A DNA stretch of 64,000 nt from Trichobilharzia regenti (taxonomy: Eukaryota > Platyhelminthes > Trematoda > Strigeidida > Schistosomatidae), in contig OX235264.1 in NCBI GenBank assembly GCA_944472135.2, forward strand, positions 95,428,319-95,492,318. The letters are read 5' to 3'. Under the pieces are notes generated by a model that saw nothing but the letters and a program-made list of their open reading frames with translations, was not told where the DNA came from and made no database searches. Positions 45,211 to 57,230 of the stretch are shown here, piece by piece. Positions within the stretch are counted from its first letter, which is position 1. The number at the start of each line of letters is the position of its first letter. Position numbers and translations under genes: made by a program.

Positions 45211-46265
45211 ATTAACGCAAACAGTTGTATGAATTTTCTCTATAAGTTTTCTGGTAACTGGGATTAGTGATGTAGTAGACCACGTTAAACAATTCATCCG
45301 GTTTTTGACTCGCAAGCTGAATATGCTGCCTTCTCAGTTAGTGATGGTGTTCTTACTGGGTCTCCAACTCAGTTTGCATCTATTTAATCATCAGTCATAT
45401 CCATCATCAACGAAATAACTTCATTTTCGTCTTCAAATACAATCAAGGCGTCCTTAGCAGTCTTCAGAATGTTAACAGAAAGTAAGCATTCGAGTTTTAA
45501 TATACATAAACCACTGAAAGTAAAAAATACCTCAAAGAAATAATTTCTATCTAGGCTGAAAACGTGAATTATTTTAAAACCTGATATAAATATGTATATA
45601 GTAAGCGTCTAAATGTAGGCGTATCACCGACATTCTTACAAGACAGTGTGATTCAGTTATCAACTGTCGTTGCCTTTGTATGATTATCTTTATAACAAGG
45701 ATAATGCATTGATGAACTGCTGCTGTCACAAAGCACAAGCAAATTTTTAAACGGAAAAATTTAGACATGGAATTATTTGAAGGTAAAAGCTTCCCAATAT
45801 ATGTATATTCTCTCTGTTATATCTACTTTTGTAATCTGTGCATAGAACTCAGCATGAAATCACTCTGATAAACTATTTCTGGGATATTCACACATTCTTA
45901 GAAGTGTTTATACAAAGTAATAGTACGAAAGATTATAACTTTCTAGATTTACGCCTACTTGGCAGGGCAATCACAGCTTGATATTAAATAAACTATACGG
46001 ATGTAAGCATTTTTATAGATTACAAATATATAAAATGTATATATTGATGTATTACATTGGCAGATTCCAATTTATCAGTCAGTTAGTAAATATATTATCA
46101 ACTTTCGCTGCTGTTCACTCTGTAACAGTTGATTTTATCGTTACTAAATAAAGTGAAGCAGTTAAAAGCTCAGTCAATACGCTTTCACATCATTCTAGTA
46201 GCCCATAAGTTGTAGCGGAGAACGTTTTAATGTTTGAAAAAATGATTATTGGGTTAGTGCCTTAG
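45211..46265. other. Spacer, nothing recognised
   Basis: AT-rich with no repeat match. A minus frame at 45574-45768 has no family resemblance. Confidence 0.4.
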
Positions 46266-46299
46266 TGAGAACGCTATCAATCATTGATAAATGCTGGTT

Positions 46300-46360
46300 C
46301 GCCTAGTGAAGAGTCCTGAACAGAACAAAATTCGCATGGTGAGTTCACATTGTCTCAGTC
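46300..46360 (+). repeat. Hammerhead-like remnant in PLE 5' region
   Basis: GTGAAGAGTCCTGAACAGAA, then CAAAATTCGCATGG, keeps the order of core 1 (G-TGAAGA for C-TGANGA), stem II (GTCC with GAAC) and core 2 (AAAA for GAAA). It lies about 250 bp upstream of PLE coding sequence on the same strand, where PLEs are known to carry hammerheads. Core changes rule out activity. Confidence 0.4.
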
Positions 46361-46485
46361 ACCAGTCTGCACCCTGAATAAATGCAACATAGCAAGCTGT
46401 GAGCGCCACGCTTTACCCACTATTTATGTTGAAGGTACATTGAAGTAACAGTTCTTTCAAGTAATGGATCGGTATACCGAAATCG

Positions 46486-46543
46486 ATGCCATTGGATTCA
46501 ATATAGTCACAAAGGAAACATACGGTTTCTGTCAATGAAACGT
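46486..46543 (-). repeat. Inverted repeat arm, left (PLE)
   Basis: Reverse complement of 47587-47644 with two mismatches. It encodes, on the minus strand, the RT block around SLTETVCFLCDYI. It marks the left edge of the 46.5-47.6 kb PLE. Confidence 0.85.
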
Positions 46544-47720
46544 CGGACGAAATTACCTATCCCCTAACTCACGTACACTGAAACGACACACTCTGAATCA
46601 AATCGATGCAGTGCGATCAAGACTACCTGAGCTAGAGCAGAATATCCCAATATGCTCACACGTTCTCTATGAGTTATCTGAAGACGAGAGAACATCACTC
46701 AAAAACTACTCTGATACGGTTACAAAAAAAAGAAAAGATGACGTTATAATCAAACTAAACCAAAGCCTAAAGTCCTTTACAAAAGAAACCATCTTTCCTG
46801 CTTGTCCATAAAAATGCGTGTACACTTATTCTGATGTTCAACCATCTCAAATTCAAATGCAAATTTAGCGATTGGACCTAAGTTTTGTGAGGCAACGTCA
46901 AAAGTTAATGAACTGACCGCGAAAGTGCAATTCAAGAATTTAATCGACCAGACGAAAGATCTGGTCTCAGTCTCATATGAGAATGTAGACCTTTTCAAAT
47001 AAACCGTTTTAAATTGCTGCCTCGATTACATCAACAAAAAGCTAAGCCTTCGTAACGTACTTTCCAAAGAACATCGAAAACAGCTGAAAGAACTGAAGAA
47101 TAATGAAAACTTAATCATCACACGACCAGATAAAGGCTCCGGAATAGTCTTGATGAACAAATCAGACTTCCTAAGCAAACTCTCGGTGATTCTACGTGAT
47201 GATAAAAAATATTCAGAAAGTCTCCACAGAAACATCCCTCCGAACAGACGGAGTTCCAGCTAACAAAATATTGAAGAAAATGAAAGACGAATCTATTATC
47301 AGTTCAAAACTATATGAACAACTGCGCTCATCTGCTTCTACAAAGCCGCGCATGTACTGATTACCTAAAGTGCACAAAAAAGACGTCCCACTCCTCCCAA
47401 TACTAGATATGATAGATTCACCATATCATACAATCGCGATAGGGCTGGTGGAGATTCTCGGGCCGGTGAAAGAGAAGCTGTCAAGACACAACCTCTGTGA
47501 CACGTTCGCCTTTGTTGATTCAATCAAGAATGTCAGTGTGGCAGAAAAGAAAATGGTCTCCCTGGATGTCGTGTCTCTCTTCACCAACGTTTCATTGACA
47601 GAAACCGTATGCTTCCTTTGTGACTATATTCAATCCAATGGCATTCTGTTTCTTCGTATCTACCACTACAGCTATCATAGTGAGTACTTGTTTTCGTTTG
47701 GCGAAATAAATAAGAAATAG
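46486..47720 (+). mobile_element. Penelope-like element, N-terminal and early RT part, with inverted self-duplication
   Basis: The plus frame at 46611-46811 (ELEQNIPICSHVLYELSEDE, then RTSLKNYSDTVTKKRKDDVI) is a PLE N-terminal region. After a frame-broken linker, LKNNENLIITRPDKGSGIVL, then MNKSDFLSKL (near 47.11 kb) is the pre-RT block. The frame at 47370 gives HKKDVPLLPILDMIDSPYHT, then SLDVVSLFTNVSLTETVCFL. The element stops at CAATCCAATGGCAT (47644). The segment 47587-47644 recurs inverted at 46486-46543, 56 of 58 matching. The YVDD block and the endonuclease are missing. Confidence 0.75.
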
Positions 47721-48146
47721 AATTCATTAGCGTCTAAATATATCAAAGTGTAAACCGTAATAAAAGTACAGATAATGAATTTATAACTTAGCGTGAATTT
47801 AGAGAAGAATATTTATGGTTAATACATGTTGTTTTTTTAGAACAAAGCCCTAAACGTTTAGCTAAACATTAGTTAATATTTTTGTTGGCTAATTAATCTG
47901 AAACGGCGACAAAGTCATTAATTTCCTTTGATTAAGGAACCTCTGAAAATCTTTCCCAACCGGCACTTCTCAGACACTGAATCGTTTAGCAACCATTTTA
48001 TGTGTTGTAACCACAGAAACTGGTAGTTTAGACTTCTATGAAATGTGTTTGCCTTTCGCACACTTTCCTCATGACTTTATTCATGTAAATTACAGACTAC
48101 TATTAAAGAATCTTAGGTACGTTAGGAAATTTCGAATCGTATGTAC
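47721..48146. other. AT-rich spacer
   Basis: No signal recognised. Confidence 0.4.
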
Positions 48147-48276
48147 CTGACGACATTCCAGGACAGAAGCCAGTAGCTGTAAAAGTGTGGTATGAGAACC
48201 AATGTACAGAATCAAAGCTGTCATCTTCAAGCATGATATCCACAGTTAAATTTATTCTTGCTTTCTTCGTCAGTAC
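48147..48276 (-). CDS. Candidate exon of an unidentified host gene
   Basis: On the minus strand an acceptor ending CGATTAAAG precedes 130 nt open in phase 0, ending TCGTCAG|GTACAT in phase 1. It encodes VLTKKARINLTVDIMLEDDS, then FDSVHWFSYHTFTATGFCPG and MSS. This exit phase fits the entry phase of the candidate exon at 44245-44402, about 3.7 kb downstream on the same strand, with a PLE fragment in the intervening intron. I do not recognise the protein. The donor is only moderately good. Confidence 0.25.
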
Positions 48277-48542
48277 CTTTAATCGTGTAATAATCAGCAT
48301 ATATGTAAGACAAAGAAATTTTTTAATGTGTAACTGCTTCATGATCTGTCAATAAGTCATATGACACAGTGAGAAAAATCATTTACCGAATAATTTTCTG
48401 AATACATTTTATCGTTCAAAGTCATATCAGTTGTCATCCATAACTGACTGTTTCACACGGCGGCTTTATGTCATAATATGAAAAAGCCTATTTTTTAATC
48501 TAGTCATCACTGGGATAAAGTTAGGCTCAAATCTACTCACAA

Positions 48543-48990
48543 GTGATGCAAAATGTAACAGTTAAAGCAAGCCGAATACTGTTGGCACTAAAAGAATTTA
48601 TTCCTCTTCACACAATATCAACAGCTACCTTCGCTGGCCGCATATTGAAGATCAAATGTCAAACCAGAAAGAATAAGCAACAAGAACTCCCACAAACGAT
48701 TCAACCAAGAACCTATTGTTCAACAAATATCCTGAAGAAAACGGATATGGACCGGACACATACCTTGAAGACCGTCGAATGACACCTCACGCCTCGTCGA
48801 TCCCCAAGTGGAACCTTGATTGCAAATGACGAGTGCAGCATCCGACGGTGACATGGAGGATATCATAAAACAAGGAGATCAGAGACTATGGGCAATCGTG
48901 AAGACCACTAAAGGTGACTGCAGAAAATAGGACGAAATGGGAATGTGCTGTTGAAGTCTTACGTTCCACTTGGAACCCAACAGATTATTA
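48543..48990 (+). mobile_element. RTE-type retrotransposon, 3' remnant
   Basis: Blocks KEFIPLHTISTATFAGRILK, NNKQQELPQTIQPRTYCSTN and KKTDMDRTHTLKTVE follow the order of the RTE C-terminal region; the last matches the (W/R)-x-G-H-T-L-(R/K) block. Frame-shifted tail blocks (VDPQVEP, then MEDIIKQGDQ, then LTFHLEPNRLLII) lead to TGTTGAAGTCTTACGTTCCA and an ATTAATAAT tail. Confidence 0.6.
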
Positions 48991-49064
48991 ATAATATCAT
49001 AAATGTAATATATAAAGTCGGAAAACAGGAAAATGCCATTTTTGCTGGCTAAATCTTCATGTGT

Positions 49065-49262
49065 GCGTCTATGGTTGAATAATAAACAAACGACAGGGCG
49101 TGGTTCGATTCCTAGTCGATATAGCCATAAATCACTTAGCTTACCGACCGTAGGGATGAAAACGTAAGGTTTGGTCTGCTCCTAGCAACGCCAAACACTA
49201 AAAATAAACCCTATCACCTGTGAGGCTTCAAAGCACCTGAAGTCTAATGCTCTAATCAGTAA
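49065..49262 (+). repeat. tRNA-headed SINE, diverged
   Basis: GTGCGTCTATGGTTGAATAA leads to a clear B box, GTGGTTCGATTCCTAGTC (49100-49117). The body contains AAGGTTTGGTCTGCTCCTAG, then AAAAATAAACCCTATCACC, and resembles body type 1 only loosely. Confidence 0.5.
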
Positions 49263-51710
49263 GCTAAAGAAATGGTGAAAAAACGATCAATGTATTTCAC
49301 GTGACAATTCACTGATTCCATCGAGGCATGTGTGTAGGCTTTAAATTTAAGGTTACAAAAAACACTAAAAGTTTAGCAGATTTTTATGACAGTTTTATGA
49401 ATACTGTAAATATTCCCTTGTGTAATTGTTACAATGAAATCTGATATATTATGAGTTTCAGGTAATAACCTACTCACACCTGTCTATATCATTTCTTAAC
49501 CTTATCATTCATTTTCAAGTTACATTTTCACTCTTGAAATTATGTTATCCGTTCCAGGATATTGGTTGACTATTAAGCCGTTGACAATTTTTAAATTAAC
49601 TTCATTGGAAATATTTGTGGACTCTCTGCAGGCAGGAAGAGAGTACAAATCAAACTGAATGAATAAAAGTGGAGTAAGGTGAGCAACAGTCAAAAGTGAG
49701 AATGCAGATGAACTGTGTGCATAACGTAAATCCATATTTTATTCCTCTATCGTGTAGTGCATGTGTGTTAAGTCTAAAGAATAACTATTCATTTTGAAAA
49801 AGATATTATGTTTTCTTTGAGCCTTGATTGAGAAATTCTGAAGTAGACAGTTAACCAGGCGATTTCAGTCAGCGATGTGTGAATAATTTAAATGCGTAAA
49901 TTTTAACAAATATTTTTTCTTTCTTTAAAACTGCCATATTTATGTCTATGAAGAGTAGAAGGAAAATTTAGTTCAGAATAATTTTCTACTGGTATTCTTT
50001 TGTTGTTTTTTTTAAATAACTATGTCGACCAAATGCCTTGGTTGGATTCAATATATATTTTTGTATACACCTCACATAAATGAGACGCATATATATTTCA
50101 TAAATCAAATGCAAAATTGGCAATTTATACAGTTGCAGTTTCCTTTGGAAGCCAATTTAAGCAGATCGCAGATTGCGATATGCTTGAAATCATGATTGGT
50201 ATTCAAGAAGGCAAGCGAATTCGCATAAAACCATATACTACTGACTGGTTTAGAAGAGTAGTCGCATACCACTCAGATACGCCAGTAGAGCTTGCTAGCC
50301 AGATTGAAGTGATTGGATGATTTTAACTGATTCGACTCAGCGAGCTGAGTCAAACTGGGTACACCACCGATAAGGTCGGCCCTAAACCAGCGAAACTGCC
50401 ATCCAGTGTTGAGATCACCTCAGTCTGGCTAGTGAGAACCACTGGTTGATATGGCTGATATACAACTAATCATCTCAGTCAATCAGTAGTATGCAATTTC
50501 ATCCTTATGTATACCAGTTTAGTAAAAATCTCCAGTCAGAATGATACATGAAACTATCATACTTTAAGGGGAAGACACATTTCCTTCCGATGTTTCACCT
50601 GTCTGGTGTTGGCACCAACTAGACACATGACATCAATTATTCCGTGGTAATCAATCACAGAATCCGTTAAAGCCCCACAGGGGATCAGTAGCATTCCTGA
50701 CTAGATAACTGACACAGGTCTACATCTCACAGGGGTTATTATTTCATGTAACATTTCAAAACGCATTCCATACTAACTCCAGAGCTCCTAAGAAATTCCA
50801 TCCAGACATATATCATTGCTCCTTAACACAACTGACTATATAGACACTATCTGTTGACGATGAATTGTTAGTGCTACTTGACATAGGTAGACAAACGGAT
50901 GCTCATATTATTAATAGAAGAATAAATTACTTGTTACCTCGAAACATTTAGTGAACATAAAATTTGTCATTACTCCAACCTTACTTTTTTAATAGTGGAC
51001 ATATTAACAGAATTATTAATTATCTATGCGTATAAAAATTAACATCAAATACGCATAATACTGCCTCATGTAGGTTGGGGGTATCATTAACCTTTGTAAG
51101 GTTCTTCACTAATATCTGATTCATTAAGGTTTATAGGTTACAAGATGGCCTGAATCATAGATTTATAATGTATGTTGACAAAACATCTGGGACATACTCA
51201 TCACACACGCACGTGCTTGTCATACACATTTTTGAATTTGAAAGAGTACTGGAATAAAGTTAGAGCTCATAGCGTTAAAAATTGACAGTTGTAAGTCGTA
51301 ATCATGGAGAAGTAGAAAAAGTAGTCGGGCTGAAATTTGTTGGGTAAACAAGCATTTGATATAAAGTTGAATTACTAAGAAATTTCCAACTTAACTACTT
51401 AGGATTTTTGAACATACGAAATAGATATGGCCATTTTTATGGTTGGATATATGCAGCAGAAGTGTTTTTCATACGGGTATACAATGGCGAGTTAAAATCA
51501 ACTTGATTATCTATCACTGTGGCACGGCTTCTCACACATGGTGTTGAATACTCTTTTCCAGGTTCGACTGATTTAGCTGATCTCATATGCTATACAGCGG
51601 TAACAAGCAGAAACAGATAAGTTCTTTTATGTACACTAGACAATATAAGCAGGTAAATCAGTGTACACATTGGAATATGACACTATTTTTCAAATGCCGT
51701 GACGTTATGC
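49263..51710. other. Spacer with an unassigned moderate-GC segment
   Basis: Mostly AT-rich. Positions 50320-50760 are less AT-rich and read like a repeat body (for example CTGATTCGACTCAGCGAGC, then CACCACCGATAAGGTCGG), but no second copy occurs in this window. A 67-codon plus frame at 50117-50320 runs into it; I do not recognise it. Confidence 0.35.
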
Positions 51711-51734
51711 AGGACAAAATAAATTTTGTTCTTT

Positions 51735-51926
51735 AATTCGTTGATGGTGACTAGCAGTAGAATCCTGGATGTGCATTTCATCCTATTTGGGACTCGTCAT
51801 CTGGACGTAACTGCATTCCTCGGTGAGTGATGATCCCACCGAACCCAGTGCCCATAGTTGCATACGCGTCCTAAATAGGACGAAATGCGCATCCTGCATC
51901 CCACTGCTAGTCACCATCCACCAATT
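51735..51926. repeat. Inverted pair of hammerhead-like motifs
   Basis: The left arm (51735-51800, minus sense) reads AGATGACGAGTCCCAAATAG, then GATGAAATGCACATCC: stem II GTCC/GGAT and GAAA are intact, with the first core strand ATGACGA (C to A). The right arm (51861-51926, plus sense) reads CATACGCGTCCTAAATAGGA, then CGAAATGCGCATCC: stem II TCC/GGA and GAAA are intact, the first core strand is lost. Both end in ACTGCTAGTCACCATC and match each other in inverted orientation around a 60-bp spacer. Arrangement and sequence suggest PLE terminal-repeat hammerheads. Confidence 0.6.
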
Positions 51927-54395
51927 AAATTCTAAATACATGCCTAGATATAGTCAAAGTATCTGCACAAGAAGCCGACATTTCAACCTAAGACCGAGCA
52001 CTTCGGTCCAATCAATCGACGGGGAAATCTAAAATTCAATTAAATAAATTTTATTCTCTTTACAAATACCAGTTTTACTGCATACTATCTTATGTGAGGT
52101 GCTGCTTTAAGTCAATAGGTGGTGATCAGACTAAATGACTTGAACAATTGAGCACTTCTTCTATTCTTCCTGAGACTTAGTAGGTCACTAGCGCCATTTG
52201 TTTGAGACATCCATATCATTTGAATAAAATTCTTGGTTTACTTATGAATTTCTTACCTATCATGAGGGACAAATTAAAATCCTTCGCTTCCTCAAGTTAT
52301 TTTAAAAAAATATCACTAAAACGTAATCACTAGCTTTTTTCTAGCATAAAACAGCCAAACTTCATGTTACACTCATTCTGCGTTTTGACAGCTTACTCAA
52401 ATGCTTGACGGATATCCTCTACTCAACATATGATAACAGTGATTATAAGATTATTTGTCGAATTCATAAGAACCTGTAGCATTTTCGTGCCTGTAATTAA
52501 ATTCACTGGTATTATTATTATCATCATCACTATTATTGACACTTACATTTTTTACGCTTCCCTAGAGAAAACAGTTTTCTACTAGCGAATGTACAAGTTG
52601 ATAAAAGACTTGTTGAAAAACGTCTATTCACTGAATATTTCTATTCTTAATATTACAGCGAGAATATATATTGAATTATCAAAAACGTAGGCCCGAGTAT
52701 GCCTTATCACAAAAACAATCAAATATTTTAAGACCTTCATCTATTTCAGAATGTTCCCTTCTTCGTATACGGGCAACATTTGGCAAATTTACTTAGTCGC
52801 TTAATGAATTTCTTTTAATGCCCGTGGAAAATAAAATATTAGGATGGTGGGGACAAAAATGAATTATTTTGTAAAGTTTTGGCCAGTCCCGTGGATGTGT
52901 TTCACCTGAAAAAGTGCTTGAGTTAGGAGACTGCTCGATGGACTCATAAATAAAACTCATGTTTACAATCTAGTTGATATCTCTTCTATTTGAACCCCGC
53001 CAACTTAGGTTGGTATTCGGTGGTTTTATACCTTTTAATTCTCTAAATATACCTTGCAGGATATTTGTTAAGCGGACAAATTTCCTCTTACCCTTTTTAA
53101 GTCATTTGCATATATTTTATTTTAATGACACTTAGCTAAGAATTCTGTTTAACGCCAGGCATTTGGACTCATTTGGAAAAATAACTTTACGCAGAAACTT
53201 TAAGGTGTTTAGGGTTATCGTCAAACCATAGACACAGATTAATTTGTAGAAAATGAGCAGACATTCGTATAAACATAACATGGTAAAATATGTGTCCAGC
53301 AACAATAAGATTGAACAAACTTGTGTAGTTTAGGGCTTTGTTGAGATATCGTGAAGCGTTAAATGCTTCGTTAAGACAATGACGAAACCATTTCTACTCT
53401 GATGTATTTAACGTAGCTGGAAGTCCCTTAGTTATATGATTTTAAATTACACTAAGCCATTCTGACTGTATATTACTGAGAGTTTGCAGTGTGATTATAT
53501 ATATATATATGAGTTAGTTTAATAGAAATATCACCCAGTGAAACAGCATAATTTCAAGGATTGCGCTAGAAAAAGTAATGCCGTTTATTTTGTGAAGTTA
53601 AAAACTGATATTTGTTACTGATTTAAAATTTATCAGGAAAAGAAAATATTTTTGAAAAATTTATGATTAACAACTCACCTAGTTTACCAGATCTTAAACA
53701 TGGAAGTGAGATAAGTTTCGACGTACAAATTACAAGCCCAACCCATTAGAAGCAACTGACTGCTACAAATACTTCAAAGAATAGTAAAAACTAAATTTTT
53801 CTACCCTGGAATTCATTGTTCCTCATTTATGGGACAGGTGATGGCAAGGGCTGAAAGTCTTCTCAAAGAAAGTAGATAGATGTGTGTTATGTCTCTGAAA
53901 GCAAAGGTATATGGAATGCCGCTCACAGTGTAGATGGAATTATAAGGTAGGATCTATAAAGTTTTAAGAATTCGTGGTATCAGATAGAATGGAAGTGAAC
54001 TCTTTGCACTGTTAATTAGACAGTCGGTAATCTCCTGTCATTAAGAAGATGACAATGAACACACTCATGATGGGTATTGTTACCATCATTTAAGGCACAA
54101 AAGTTAGAGATATCACACAACGGGAACTAGTTTCTATAGAAATCAAGACAATAATATTCAACTCAAAAGGTGGAAAAGTTGCAATCATCTAATGCTCTGC
54201 TCTTACACATAATGCAATCCAATAGAAGAAGGACTTATATGGGCAACCGTATACAGTACTGCACAATTCCTTGACAGAAGGCAACATCAGTATTTTCGTG
54301 AGTGACACGAGCGTCACACAGATAATACGCAACACAGGGACAGGTATAACTATGAAATGAATAAGAATACAAAAGTGTCTGAAACCATTTCTCTC
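51927..54395. other. AT-rich region, nothing firmly recognised
   Basis: A TATATATA tract lies at 53498-53511. The stretch from 53.69 kb on may include worn RTE 5' sequence, but motifs become readable only from 54.4 kb. Confidence 0.4.
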
Positions 54396-54399
54396 CCTA

Positions 54400-55440
54400 T
54401 GATATGCTGATTAGAACTAGTGTACACAAGCACAAAGACGTACACAAAGTGACAGGTGTTTCACAAGATAAGCATGCCGAAAATCCGACAGATTTCATCT
54501 CAATCTCAAGAAAGCTGAGATGCAGTCTTTTAGACAGAAAGTCAGGAAGTAGAGCATATGTGGGCTCAGACTATTTATTATCTAGTGTAAGTAACCTTCA
54601 AAGATAGGTTTGAAGCCTTGAAAGCAGCTATAGATAAAGCACAGTACAAGTTTTGCACACAGAAACAGAAGGATGAGACCAAAAGAGGCACATTAACGTC
54701 AGGTGTCACGAGAAACTCTGAGGCGCTATGCAGTATCACCGATGATACATGTGAAGCGTCGCTCAAACTCTCTGAAAGTGATTTTGAACTAAACTGGTTT
54801 AGTTGCTTTATGAAGTAAGAAGCAGCAAGGCGAAGAATAGCCCTCTAAAGACTCCTAGAAGCTAAAAGAGGAAACAGAGATAGGAAAACAGAAACCAGAC
54901 CAGATAGACTAATGAAAAGAAACAAAAAACTTATCACTTCAAAAGAAGTTTTGAACCAACTGCCACCTTCTACTCGTCTAAAAATATCCTCAGACACAGA
55001 GCAACCAGTGAACACCTAGAATCTGATGAAAGCACAAGTCCTAAATATAGCGAATATACTGAAATCTTGTAGATCAACAGGAATGGATAGAATGCATTAT
55101 TTTTCAACAGAAACGGACCCATAGACCTTAGTGGATGTGCTGATAGCACTATTACCAAAGGTGCAGTAGAAGGGAGAGCTAACTGTATATAAGAAGAAGA
55201 GCAAAATATAACTGAGGCCCTTGAAAAGGTTGACGCGGAACTATACGCCTGTCCACTCCAGAGAAGACTACAGGAAGCATCAGATGCAAAGCTACCACTG
55301 AAGCATGCTAATACTTGAAAAAAATCCCTGAAGGTAGGCACTTTACAACAGTGAACATAGTCTAGAATGGTATTCAAGTTCCTGCCTACCATCACCGAAT
55401 TAGTAATGCCCTTCAGCAACGTCATCTGTGAGTCTCAAAA
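54400..55440 (+). mobile_element. RTE-type retrotransposon, endonuclease end to RT entry
   Basis: The frame at 54404 reads VHKVTGVSQDKHAENPTDFI, then SRKLRCSLLDRKSGSRAYVG and SDYLL. This is the C-terminal end of the APE-type endonuclease, where the usual SDHHLV is changed to SDYLL, losing its catalytic His pair. The frame at 54618 (DETKRGTLTSGVTRNSEALC, then SLKLSESDFELNW) is the linker. Worn RT-entry blocks follow (KITSKEVLNQLPPSTR-type, then STGMDRM, then LIALLPKVQ). The 151-codon minus frame at 54970-55425 is a shadow. Confidence 0.65.
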
Positions 55441-57105
55441 ATTTGCGTAGCTGATAAGGATAGGCAATTAGGAAATCTATGAGCTAACTAACCAAGAAAC
55501 TATTACCCAACAAACAAACAGGTAGAAAAGACGTATGGTCTATAGACACGCTGATGAATTATTCACGTGACACCACAAATAAGGATATTGAAGGGAATTC
55601 AAGCGAGAATTGACCGTCTTAGTACTTAGGTGGGATGTAGTTGCCGTCGTATGAGAAGAAAACAAAACATTGTATGCAGTCGTGGGGTACTTTTCCAGAC
55701 TTGACAGTGTATCACTTTCAGTGGTGCTGTGCTGCCAAAATTCTCTATTTTAAACAGGAATACTGGAAACGAATGATAATAATAATAATAATACAAAGGT
55801 CATTTGAAATGAGTAAATACATTATATAGCTAATTTATTTACACAAATTACTTTGAAAAATTAATAATCTGATTGTGTAACATCACATCAAATAGGAGAT
55901 TAAGGTGAGTAAACTATTATTAGTGAATATAAAAATGTTAGAATGTGGTAACGTGAAGTGAAATAAGTGTCGTGAATTATTCTAGTAAGCACGTCGTGAA
56001 ATTTTTGGACAAATTTTCTGAGATCATTTACATGGTTTTCAGACATGCCTGAGATTCTTGATATTCATTGTCTACTACACTTAATACAGACAGTTTTTCA
56101 TTTTACCATTGTTATTCGATTTGTCAGGTGCTGTCGAACTTGACAGGGTGTATTTCCTCCGCAAACATCCGATATGCCTAACTACACAACAACAGGTGAA
56201 CTGGTAAATGCACATGAAATGAGAAGATTTAAAATAAAGGTGCACTACTGAATTGTCTATCAGTCAGAGAGTGACAGGAAACAATGTATTGCTTATTGCT
56301 ATCACCAATGAGTTTTAATGGATCTTGTTAGCACTGTCACCCCTTAAAGTCTAAGTTAAAGCGTAACTCTTCCTCCATACCTTCTTTCGCTTAGCTTACC
56401 AACGGTTTCGCCGAACCGAAGTGCATAGCTATTTCTTAAAGCTTTTATAAATCCCTTATCTAATAAACAGATTAAAGTTAAAATTTCTTTATATCTCACA
56501 GGAATGCGCAATATTTCAGTACTCAGTATGCTTAATTTTACCTTTAGTTAGCGAAGTCACAGAAAATCAGGGTATGTTATCACCATCCGTGAACAATAAA
56601 CACTTATTCTGTCACATAGTGTGCATGATAAACTCAGTTAACTAATCCTAAGAACATAGTTGATTTCAAAAACATCTCTTGGAAAACAGCATTAAGAAAA
56701 GCTTACATACAGTTCGTTTCAAGTACAATAAAAAATACAAAATTAAAACTGCTACAATCAATTCAGAAGAGAGTTATAATAATTACAGGATAAACAGTTA
56801 GGTCTAGTTATCTAAAAATCGCTGAAAACCAAAGATAAAAAACAACAGGAAGTTAACAATTAGAGGAAACAAGAGAAACATGTCTTATTACTTCACAACT
56901 ACATTGAAGGTCAATCTTTTGAAGCTTGCACTAGGTTTTGTCTCATAAAGACACGTTAGAAAGTTACAAACAAAGATTGTTACAAGGGATTACTCACACA
57001 TCGTAACAAAAAAACACGAAAGATAGATTTATGTTGAACAACGTATCAGTAGAAATCAGGATAAATAATGCTTATTTTAATTAGTATTCATTATTTGCAT
57101 GTCGG
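55441..57105. other. AT-rich spacer
   Basis: No repeat match or coding signal. An ATA-rich tract lies at 55777-55792. Confidence 0.4.
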
Positions 57106-57109
57106 AGTG

Positions 57110-57230
57110 AAATGTAGGGCTGGAACAGTGTATTCCAACTTCACCAGATTTCGTCTTCTCTTACACTTGAATCCCCTACTGCTCACAAGGTTTTATTTTC
57201 TCTTCACATGATCTCCTTCATGTCATCATG
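57110..57230 (-). mobile_element. RTE 3' end, left part of an interrupted copy
   Basis: GTGAAATGTAGGGCTGGAAC to CTCTTCACATGATCTCC and TTCATGTC matches, in order, the terminal 3' region of the copy at 28.38-28.51 kb. It breaks off at CATCATG, where a plus-strand element begins. The expected continuation appears at 58.385 kb. Confidence 0.65.

Noticed and set aside
54970..55425. 151-codon minus-strand open frame, the longest outside the PLEs
   Set aside because: It is antisense to readable RTE linker and RT-entry motifs on the plus strand and has no family motif of its own.
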